64,000 nucleotides of DNA from Massilia sp. TS11 (GTDB lineage Bacteria; Pseudomonadota; Gammaproteobacteria; Burkholderiales; Burkholderiaceae_D): NCBI RefSeq assembly GCF_022012445.1, contig NZ_JAKLTS010000005.1, positions 299,199 to 363,198 on the forward strand, written 5' to 3'. The notes beneath the pieces were generated by a model. It ran no database searches. It had not been told where the DNA came from and worked only from the letters and a program-made list of their open reading frames with translations. Shown piece by piece: positions 1-6,391 of this stretch. The position numbers and the translations under genes are program-made. The first letter of the stretch is position 1. Each line of letters begins with the position of its first letter.

Positions 1-617
1 TGGCCAGCCTCATCATGCCGGTCGCGCGCGCCGATGATGCGGTCGAGTTCTTCCGTGCCGTTCAAATCGACAACGTCAGCGGTGTGCGCAGCCTGCTGGC
101 GGCCGGACTCGATCCGAATATTGCCGAACCCTTGCGCGGCGAAACCGGGCTCATCCTCGCCTTGCGTGAAGAGGCGCCGCGCGTGTTCGAGGTCCTGCTG
201 GCGGACCCGCGCATCCGCGTCGAAGCCCAGGCGCGCAATGGCAACACTGCCTTGATGATGGCCGCGTTCAAAAAGAACCTGCCTGCCGTGCAGGCCTTGC
301 TGGCCAAGGGTGCGGCGGTCAATCGTCCGGGCTGGACGCCGCTGCACTACGCGGCTGCCGCCGGCGCCGATGACATCGTCAGCTTGTTGCTGGCGCGCGG
401 GGCCCAGCTCGAAGCGCCGGCCGAAGCCGGCCTGACGCCACTGATGATGGCGGCGCGCGAGGGGCATGAATCGACCACCTTGCTGCTGCTGAGCAAAGGG
501 GCAGACCCCGCCCGCGTGAATTCCGAGGGCAAGGACAGCGCTCAGCAGGCCGAACAGTATGGACGTGGCCACGTGGTCACGGCCATCCAGCAGTTCCGCG
601 CACATTCCAAGAAGTAA
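1..617 (+). CDS. Ankyrin-repeat protein, exported, 5' end outside window
   Basis: The reading frame is open from base 3, before the first internal ATG at 15, and the residues just before the acidic start of the mature part (ASLIMPVARA then DD) look like the end of a signal peptide cleaved after ARA. I therefore read this as a gene that begins upstream of the window, not as one starting at base 15. The visible part carries about four to five ankyrin repeats, with typical TPLHYAAAAG and TPLMMAAREGH helices, and ends in a basic tail. Ankyrin repeats bind other proteins; the partner cannot be told from sequence. A periplasmic location is inferred from the apparent signal peptide. Confidence 0.85.
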   Translation, partial: ASLIMPVARADDAVEFFRAVQIDNVSGVRSLLAAGLDPNIAEPLRGETGLILALREEAPRVFEVLLADPRIRVEAQARNGNTALMMAAFKKNLPAVQALLAKGAAVNRPGWTPLHYAAAAGADDIVSLLLARGAQLEAPAEAGLTPLMMAAREGHESTTLLLLSKGADPARVNSEGKDSAQQAEQYGRGHVVTAIQQFRAHSKK

Positions 618-644
618 CGAGGAAACACCCCCTAGCTCCGCGTA

Positions 645-671
645 TTGATCCCGGACACACGCTTGCATAAT
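645..671 (+). promoter_or_regulatory. Candidate sigma-70 promoter of the methyltransferase gene
   Basis: TTGATC at 645-650 and CATAAT at 666-671 are separated by 15 bp, shorter than the ideal 17. They lie in the 88-bp gap in front of the start at 706. Seen by eye only. Confidence 0.35.
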
Positions 672-705
672 CGATACATCAAGCGTTGCCTTTCACGAGG
701 ATCAC

Positions 706-1626
706 ATGTTGAACGAACGAGAGATCGAAAGCTGCTACCTGGGGCAGTTTATTCCGGTGCAATACCATCACAATATGCTGATGGACCAAAACCGGATGGG
801 CGGCTTCAAAGCCGCAATCGACTATGCCGTCAAACCGGGGATGAAAGTGCTGGAACTCGGTGGCGGCACGGGTGTGCTGTCCTGGTTTGCGGCTGCCAAG
901 GCCGACAAGGTCTATTGCGTCGAGTTCAATCCCGACATGGTGCGTGAAGCGCGCCGCTTCATGGCCCTGAATCCGAACGGCCACAAGGTCGATGTGATTC
1001 ACGCGGACGCCTTCGAATACCTGCCGCCGGAGCCGGTCGATGTTGTGATCTGCGAAATGATCCACGTCGGCATGCTGCGCGAAAAGCAGGTCGAAGTCAT
1101 CGAATCCTTCAAACGCCGCTATGCCGCCCGCTTTGGCGGACCGCTGCCGGTGTTCGTGCCCGAAGCCGTCATCATGGCCGCACAGCCGCTGCATCAAGCC
1201 TATGATTTTGAAGGCTTTTATGCACCGATCGTGCAATTCCAGGAAACAGGCAGCAACCCGCCGGGCACAGTGGAACTGTCGGCCCCGGCCGTGTACAGCA
1301 TTCTCGATTTCAGCCAACCGGTCGATCCGACCATTGCTTGGGAAGGCAAATTCCTGATCGAGCGTGCCGGCGCGCTGACGGCGGTGCGATTCATCACCAA
1401 AAACATTCTGGCCGTTGTGCAAGAGCGCTCGACGACCATCGACTGGCTGAACCACTACATGAGCCTGCCACTAGCGACGCCGATGCGCGTGAATGCGGGC
1501 GACGTGGTGCGGATCAGTTTCAATTACCGCGTGGGGGCCAGCATCCAGTCGCTGCAGGCCAATCTGCGCTGCGAAGTGCTGCACGAGGTCGCTCCCCAGG
1601 GCCAGGCGCTGCAAGCCTACGCCTAA
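706..1626 (+). CDS. Class I SAM-dependent methyltransferase, PRMT-like
   Basis: The 306-residue protein has the SAM-binding motif I VLELGGGTG at residues 48-56, an acidic end of strand 2 (VEFNPDM, about 72-78) and a CEMIHVGMLREKQ segment at 116-128. The last resembles the double-glutamate loop of protein arginine methyltransferases (SE-MG-xx-L-xx-E), and the C-terminal half reads as a beta-rich domain as in PRMTs. The likely reaction is methyl transfer from S-adenosylmethionine to a protein or small molecule; the substrate is unknown. The ATG at 706 follows a CACGAGG ribosome site. The gene stands alone, with a candidate promoter at 645-671 and a strong terminator at 1653-1677. General methyltransferase assignment is firm; the PRMT link is tentative. 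Confidence 0.85.
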   Translation: MLNEREIESCYLGQFIPVQYHHNMLMDQNRMGGFKAAIDYAVKPGMKVLELGGGTGVLSWFAAAKADKVYCVEFNPDMVREARRFMALNPNGHKVDVIHADAFEYLPPEPVDVVICEMIHVGMLREKQVEVIESFKRRYAARFGGPLPVFVPEAVIMAAQPLHQAYDFEGFYAPIVQFQETGSNPPGTVELSAPAVYSILDFSQPVDPTIAWEGKFLIERAGALTAVRFITKNILAVVQERSTTIDWLNHYMSLPLATPMRVNAGDVVRISFNYRVGASIQSLQANLRCEVLHEVAPQGQALQAYA

Positions 1627-1652
1627 GAGTTTCGTTTCGACGACTCCATGTT

Positions 1653-1677
1653 CCGGCCTTCGGGCCGGTTTTTTTTT
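1653..1677 (+). terminator. Rho-independent terminator with UUCG loop
   Basis: CCGGCC (1653-1658), loop TTCG, GGCCGG (1663-1668), then nine T residues (1669-1677). A perfect six-pair GC stem closed by a stable tetraloop, 26 bp after the methyltransferase stop. Confidence 0.93.
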
Positions 1678-1684
1678 GCCCAAC

Positions 1685-1745
1685 AAACAAATCGGGGTCA
1701 GACCCCATTTTTCTTGGCAGATAAATGGGGTCTGACCCCATTTTT
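1685..1745. repeat. Paired GGGGTCAGACCCC palindromic element
   Basis: Two head-to-head copies of a short palindrome. The arm at 1694-1710 and the arm at 1723-1739 are exact reverse complements (17 bp) around a 12-nt loop, and each arm contains the near-palindrome GGGGTCAGACCCC or its complement. Bases 1685-1710 are identical to 46265-46290, and a single copy lies at 52789-52817. The layout resembles bacterial REP/BIME elements. It could fold into a large cruciform or hairpin downstream of the terminator. Confidence 0.9.
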
Positions 1746-1850
1746 GATTTTTGCGTTCGTCCCCTCGAATCGACCGTTCGTCGGGTCGCGCTGGCTGACG
1801 GGGCAGGGCGGGGATATGCTGCAGACATTGCTAACCCGAGGTCTGCCACC

Positions 1851-2039
1851 ATGCTTTCATTTATCGTCTGGCTCTTGCTGCTCTTCCTCTGCTGGCCGCT
1901 CGCTTTGCTGGCCTTGGTGCTGTATCCGCTGGCCTGGCTGTTGCTGCTGCCTTTCCGGATCGTCGGCATTGGCGCCGATGCGGTGCTGGAAATGATTAAA
2001 GCCATCGTGATGCTGCCGGCGCGGATTTTGCGCGGCTAG
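1851..2039 (+). CDS. Small hydrophobic membrane protein
   Basis: A 62-residue protein, almost entirely hydrophobic: residues 2-38 form one long or two short membrane segments rich in Leu and Trp (WLLLLFLCWPLALLAL), followed by an amphipathic C-terminus. The ATG at 1851 is chosen because the open frame upstream runs through the palindromic repeat and reads as non-coding. No family was recognised. It is convergent with the diflavin reductase gene, whose stop lies one base away. It may be a real small inner-membrane protein; expression is not proven by sequence. Confidence 0.55.
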   Translation: MLSFIVWLLLLFLCWPLALLALVLYPLAWLLLLPFRIVGIGADAVLEMIKAIVMLPARILRG

Positions 2040-2040
2040 A

Positions 2041-3372
2041 TCAATACACGTCGCGGCGGTAGCGGCCCTCGGCCTGGAGGGCGTCCCGGCTGGCTTGGCC
2101 GAGAATCTGGACCAGCGTGGCGTCGACATCCGCCGCCATCCCATGCAGGCTGCCGCACACATAGATGGCCGCGCCGCGCGCGACCCAATCTCGCAAGCGC
2201 TCGGCCTGCTGAACAAGACAATCTTGGACGTAGCGCGGGCCGCCCGGCTCGCGCGAGTAGCTGCGGTCCAGCCGCGCCAGCTTGCCCTCGGCAAGCCAGC
2301 GCTGCAGGTCTGCATCGAAATAGCGGTCCGCCGTGGCGCTGCGCTCGCCAAACAACAGCCAATTTTCGCCGCGCCCGGCGGTTGCACGTGCCGCAAGCAG
2401 GCCGCGCAGACCGGCCAGACCGGTGCCGTTGCCAATGAGGATAAGTGGTCGTTCGGCATTGCGGTCGAGGCGGAAGCGCGGGTGAGGTCGCAAACGTAGC
2501 GGCAGCACGGAACCCAGCGCGAGTTCCTGAGTCAAAAATCCAGAAGCCAGACCGTGGCCACCATCGGGGCGCTGATGCAAGCGCACGAGCAAGCGCAGCT
2601 CGTCCTCTGTCGGGATCGAGGCGATCGAGTATTCGCGCGGGTGGGTCGGGTCGGCTGGCACGTTCACTTGTACCAGGTCGCCGGCTTCCCAGCTGGGCAT
2701 GGGGTCGACTGCTTTGAAATGGAGGGCATATACCGGCGCGCCCGGGCTGGCCGGGTTCAAGTACTCGCGTGCGTCCAGGCGCCAATGGCTGGGTGGTGCC
2801 TCGGTCCAGGCGCCGTCGGCAATGCCGGCCAGGCGGCTCAACTGCTGTTGCCATTGACCGATGGCTGCGCTGTCGCCACGGTCCACATCGACGCGCTCGA
2901 ACAGGGGTTGAGCGCCGCTCTGCTGGAGCCATTCGTCCAGCTGCAGGCCGAACTGGCGGAAAGCTTTGTAGCTACGGTCACCCAGCGCGAGCACGCCATA
3001 GCGCATATGGCCAAGCTTGGCAGGCTCGTGCATCTGTCGTGCGGCGAACGGCGCTGCGCAGTCGGGTGGGTCGCCTTCGCCATAGGTGCTGACCAGCCAC
3101 AAAACCTGGCGCTGTGCGGCCAGGTCGGCTGGCGCGAGCTGGTCGATGCCGAGGACGGCAACGCTGAGGCCGGCCGTGCGCAGACTGGCGGCCGTTTGCT
3201 GGGCCAGTCCCTCGGCGGTGCCCGTTTGCGAGGCATGAACGATCAGCCAGTCGCAGGCTGTGGCGGGCTTGTGCCGGCGCGCCTGGTGTCGCCGCCACGC
3301 CTGCCAGACAATGCCCGCATAGGCCAGGAGCAATCCGGTAGCGCCCAACAGGCGCGGCGTTTCGAGAATCAT
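2041..3372 (-). CDS. Membrane-anchored flavodoxin/FNR-type diflavin reductase
   Basis: The 443-residue protein resembles the sulfite reductase flavoprotein/NADPH-P450 reductase family. One membrane segment lies at about residues 7-25. A flavodoxin domain follows, with the FMN phosphate loop HASQTGTAEG and a YGEGDPPD segment, then a FAD-binding domain with REYSIAS and a C-terminal NADPH domain with ICGS-like VCGSLHGMAADVD. It should pass electrons from NADPH through FAD and FMN at the inner face of the inner membrane. The ATG at 3372 is chosen because it overlaps the apbE stop by ATGA; an in-frame upstream start would run into apbE. It is last in the flavin operon and is the likely electron source for the flavinylated partner. 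Confidence 0.88.
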   Translation of the reverse strand: MILETPRLLGATGLLLAYAGIVWQAWRRHQARRHKPATACDWLIVHASQTGTAEGLAQQTAASLRTAGLSVAVLGIDQLAPADLAAQRQVLWLVSTYGEGDPPDCAAPFAARQMHEPAKLGHMRYGVLALGDRSYKAFRQFGLQLDEWLQQSGAQPLFERVDVDRGDSAAIGQWQQQLSRLAGIADGAWTEAPPSHWRLDAREYLNPASPGAPVYALHFKAVDPMPSWEAGDLVQVNVPADPTHPREYSIASIPTEDELRLLVRLHQRPDGGHGLASGFLTQELALGSVLPLRLRPHPRFRLDRNAERPLILIGNGTGLAGLRGLLAARATAGRGENWLLFGERSATADRYFDADLQRWLAEGKLARLDRSYSREPGGPRYVQDCLVQQAERLRDWVARGAAIYVCGSLHGMAADVDATLVQILGQASRDALQAEGRYRRDVY

Positions 3373-4367
3373 GATGCCAAGCGCTCCCAGGCGCTGGAAC
3401 TTGCTTCCTGCAGGCCGGATTCGGTTCGCCACACGAGGCGTGCGGGCAGGCCAAGATGCTCGGCGAAACGCAGCCCGGCTTCCGGCCCCAGTACATTGAT
3501 CGCGGTCGACAAGGCATCCGCCTGCATGCAGCTTGGATGCACGACGCTGACGCTGGCCAGACCATGCGTGATCGGCCGCCCGACGCGCGGATCGAGCGTA
3601 TGACTCAGGCGTTCGCCGTCGATTTCAGTCCAGCGGCGGTAGTCGCCCGAGGTGGCAATGCTCAGCCCGTGCAGGGCCAACAGCGCGGCTTGTTCGCCCA
3701 GCTCCGGCGGATTCTCCACCTCCACCCACCATGGCTGTCCATCGGGTTTGCAGCCGTGACCGCGCAGCTCACCACCAAGTTCCACCAGAAAATGCTGATA
3801 CCCCCGGGCCAGCAGAATCTCCGCCATGCGGTCGACGGCATAGCCCTTCGCGATCGACGACAGATCGAGCAGCACGCCACCGGGCTGCAGCAGTTCGCCC
3901 GGTTGTGCGCGCCAGTCGAGCAAGGCCCAGGACTGGGTCAGCGCTGCGCACTCGGCGGGCGCGGGCGGCGTGTAGCCGGGCTTGGCATAGGCTTCGCCAG
4001 GGCCGAAGCCCCAGGCATTGACGAGTGCGCCCGCGGCGGGATCGTAGGCGCCGCCGGTCTGCCGCGCCAGGGCCAGGGCGGCGTCCATCACCTGGGCGAA
4101 GCGTGGGGGCAGACGGTGACGGCTGCCGGCCGGCGCGTGGTTGAAACGGCAGAGTGTGGATTCCGGCTCCCAGTGGCTCATCTCGGCCACGATCTGGTCG
4201 AGCTCGGCCTGAATCGCGTTGCGCAGCGCATCCAGCGCGGGGCTGGCGGCGGCCAGGCGCAGCGACCAGCTGCAGCCCATGCTGTCGCCAGTCAGGCTGT
4301 GCACGGTGCTGCCTGCTGGCGGCGCGTCCGGATGTATTTCGGCCGGAATCAACACACGGCGATTCAC
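3369..4367 (-). CDS. apbE: FAD:protein FMN transferase (ApbE)
   Basis: The 332-residue protein matches ApbE in length and motifs: DLSSIAKGYAVD in the middle, HTLDPRVGRP (family HxxDPxTGxP) and ADALSTAINVLG near the C-terminus. ApbE cleaves FAD and attaches FMN by a phosphoester bond to a Thr in a DxxSGAT-like motif of exported proteins. Such a motif occurs in the DUF2271 protein two genes upstream (residues 93-99), which makes that protein the probable target. The gene overlaps both neighbours by ATGA (4364-4367 and 3369-3372), so translation is likely coupled. No clear lipobox or signal peptide is seen at the N-terminus, so its location is uncertain. Confidence 0.93.
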   Translation of the reverse strand: MNRRVLIPAEIHPDAPPAGSTVHSLTGDSMGCSWSLRLAAASPALDALRNAIQAELDQIVAEMSHWEPESTLCRFNHAPAGSRHRLPPRFAQVMDAALALARQTGGAYDPAAGALVNAWGFGPGEAYAKPGYTPPAPAECAALTQSWALLDWRAQPGELLQPGGVLLDLSSIAKGYAVDRMAEILLARGYQHFLVELGGELRGHGCKPDGQPWWVEVENPPELGEQAALLALHGLSIATSGDYRRWTEIDGERLSHTLDPRVGRPITHGLASVSVVHPSCMQADALSTAINVLGPEAGLRFAEHLGLPARLVWRTESGLQEASSSAWERLAS

Positions 4368-5164
4368 TGCGGCAGAATCTCCAGCGTGGCCGCGTAGATG
4401 TAGCGGCGCGTCGTGCCCGGCTGGGGCGGGCCGCCGGCTGCCGGCAGGCTCGCGTTCAACCAGTACATGCCCGGCTCGGGCAGAGTGATGCTGGCCTCGC
4501 CATTGGCGTCGGTAGTCAGGCGGCGCTCGTTCAGCACACCGCGGTAGCGCACGCCGCCGGGGATCAGGCTGAAGGCGAGATTGGCCGCCGGCTTGCCATC
4601 GAGCAGGAATCGGAAGCGCGCCTTGTCCCCTTCATGCAGCTCGGTCGGATGGGTAATCGGCACCAGCTCCAGACCTTCGCCGGTCGGCTTGAAGGCGCCA
4701 TTGCTGGGGGCATTGGCCGTGAAATAGGTTTCGATGCGCTGATGTTGGAGGATGATGCGCAGGTCCTCGGCATCCTTCGGCACATCCTTGGCGATACTCT
4801 CTTCAGTGCCGTTCACGCGCTTCATTTCGCCATTGACCTTGAACATGGCCATTGCGCCTCTGCTGGCCAGCACCAGTTTGTAGGTGCCGTTCTGAGTCAG
4901 CTTGAAGTCGGCGACCGAGCGCAGACGCCCGGCCGTGGCGCCGGTGACCGGCTGACGGCTGCCATCGGGCTGAATCAGCTGGGCGTCATCCATTTTGAGC
5001 GCGAATTTATCGAACTCGAACAGATTGTCGGACACCGCCGCATCGACGGTGACGGTCGGCTCTTTGCCTTCCACCTGGGTCGCGCTGGGCAGGAACCAGG
5101 GGCGGGCCGCTTGCGCCTGGAAGGCGAGGGTAGCCAGGGCGAGGGCGATCAGACTGCGTTTCAT
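4364..5164 (-). CDS. DUF4198-type periplasmic protein
   Basis: 266 residues with a signal peptide (about 1-19, ending AQA). The mature part resembles the DUF4198 family, beta-rich exported proteins sometimes found beside metal uptake genes: an early GRPWFLPS-like AARPWFLPSATQ, then a late segment carrying DANGEASITLPEPGMYWL, typical of a carboxypeptidase-regulatory-like fold. The biochemical role is unknown. It overlaps apbE by ATGA and the DUF2271 gene by four bases, so it belongs to the same translationally coupled operon. A periplasmic accessory or metal/ligand-binding part of the redox system is a guess from context. Confidence 0.8.
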   Translation of the reverse strand: MKRSLIALALATLAFQAQAARPWFLPSATQVEGKEPTVTVDAAVSDNLFEFDKFALKMDDAQLIQPDGSRQPVTGATAGRLRSVADFKLTQNGTYKLVLASRGAMAMFKVNGEMKRVNGTEESIAKDVPKDAEDLRIILQHQRIETYFTANAPSNGAFKPTGEGLELVPITHPTELHEGDKARFRFLLDGKPAANLAFSLIPGGVRYRGVLNERRLTTDANGEASITLPEPGMYWLNASLPAAGGPPQPGTTRRYIYAATLEILPQ

Positions 5165-5676
5165 GGCGCCACCTGCAGGCTGATGTTACCGACTTCTTCT
5201 TTGCCTTTGGCGCTGAAAGTCTGCTTGCCAGTCACTGGCAGGCGGAAGGGGATGCGCACCAGCTCGCGGCCGCCGGCTTCACGCGCGACTTCAACGGCCA
5301 GCGTGTAGTCGCCGGCCGGCAGCTTGTCGAGCTCGGCTTTTTTGGCCGGGAAGCTGATCGTGTGTTCGCCCGTGGTCTTGGTGGCGCCGGAGACGCCATC
5401 GACCGGGTAGCTCAGATCGCGGCCGACTTTGCGCCAGAAGGTGCGCATATCCTTCAGCCACTTGGTGCCGCCGTTATCGCGCTTCTTGATGTCATACAGC
5501 ACGGCCAGCGGCGTGACGACCGACTGGTCGCCCTTTTCCAGCCACATGGCGATGTAAGGACGGTGGTATTCCGCAACGTTCATCTGCGGAATTTCGATCT
5601 TCACGCTCAGGTCGGCCGCGAGGGCGCAGGTGCTGAGCATGGGCAGGCCAAAGGCCAGTGTGGTGGAAGCTTTCAT
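5161..5676 (-). CDS. DUF2271 periplasmic protein with flavinylation-type motif
   Basis: 171 residues from the ATG at 5676 (a TTG two codons earlier is possible). Residues 1-20 are a signal peptide. The mature part fits DUF2271: an IAMWLE segment early, then KWLKDMRTFWR, then DGVSGATKTTG at 93-103. D93-x-x-S96-G97-A98-T99 fits the pattern recognised by ApbE in NqrC, RnfG and FMN-binding domains, with T99 as the expected FMN acceptor. The gene sits six bases after the PepSY gene and overlaps the DUF4198 gene by ATGA, with apbE next. I infer a covalently flavinylated periplasmic electron carrier; that FMN is attached is not shown. Confidence 0.85.
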   Translation of the reverse strand: MKASTTLAFGLPMLSTCALAADLSVKIEIPQMNVAEYHRPYIAMWLEKGDQSVVTPLAVLYDIKKRDNGGTKWLKDMRTFWRKVGRDLSYPVDGVSGATKTTGEHTISFPAKKAELDKLPAGDYTLAVEVAREAGGRELVRIPFRLPVTGKQTFSAKGKEEVGNISLQVAP

Positions 5677-5682
5677 CGGCAA

Positions 5683-6309
5683 TCAGTGAATGAAGAGAAT
5701 GGCAATCAGAACAGGAATCAGGACACCCAGACCCAGCACCGGCCAGGTCGAGGGCCGCTGTGTCGCGTGGTACTTCAAAATCAGAAAGCCGGTCACGCAG
5801 AACACCAGACAGGCAATCGCAAACAGGTCGATGAACCAAGTCCAGATGGGCCCGGTGTTGCGGCCTTTGTGCAGGTCATTGAGCCAGGAAATCCAGCCGC
5901 GCTCGGTAAGCTCGTACTCGGCGTCGCCGTTGCTCAGATTAACGCGCAGCCAGGCATCGCCGCCGGGACGCGGCAGGCCGACATACAGCTCCTCCTCGGT
6001 CCATTCGCCCAGATTGTTGGCGATGTCGGCATGCATATATTCCGCAAACCAGGCGGATGCATCGGCCGGCACCGGGGCTTTGTCATCGAGATGGGCTTGG
6101 GCGGTGGCGCGCAGCGGCGCCAACAGGGCAGGGGGCAGGGTGGCCTTGTTGCGGGTGACCTTGGGCTTGGCCTCGATCTGCGCGGCGTGGTTAAGCGTGA
6201 TTCCAGTGACGCTGAACAGCAGCATGGCGAGCAGGCACAACGCCGAGCTGATCCAATGCCATTGATGGAGCTGCTTCAGCCACAGAGAATCCTTACTCAA
6301 CGAACGCAT
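5683..6309 (-). CDS. PepSY-associated membrane protein
   Basis: About 208 residues from the ATG at 6309, which gives MRSLSKD followed by the family-typical WLKQLHQWHW; a start 39 bp further upstream is open but adds an atypical leader. One membrane segment is near the N-terminus (LCLLAMLLFSVTGITLNH), a PepSY-like periplasmic part follows, and two segments lie near the C-terminus. Histidines at HQWHW, NH, DLHKG and LKYH sit at membrane edges, as in PepSY proteins that bind heme b. It is first in the operon and the likely transmembrane route for electrons between the diflavin reductase and the DUF2271 protein. Ferric or other extracellular reduction is a reasonable but unproven end use. Confidence 0.85.
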   Translation of the reverse strand: MRSLSKDSLWLKQLHQWHWISSALCLLAMLLFSVTGITLNHAAQIEAKPKVTRNKATLPPALLAPLRATAQAHLDDKAPVPADASAWFAEYMHADIANNLGEWTEEELYVGLPRPGGDAWLRVNLSNGDAEYELTERGWISWLNDLHKGRNTGPIWTWFIDLFAIACLVFCVTGFLILKYHATQRPSTWPVLGLGVLIPVLIAILFIH

Positions 6310-6391
6310 AAGACAAACCGGTACCCACAAAGCTTGAGTGTACCGCATGCGCCCGCTGGAAGGGGAACAAAGCCCGAGTGCGAAAGTGGGC

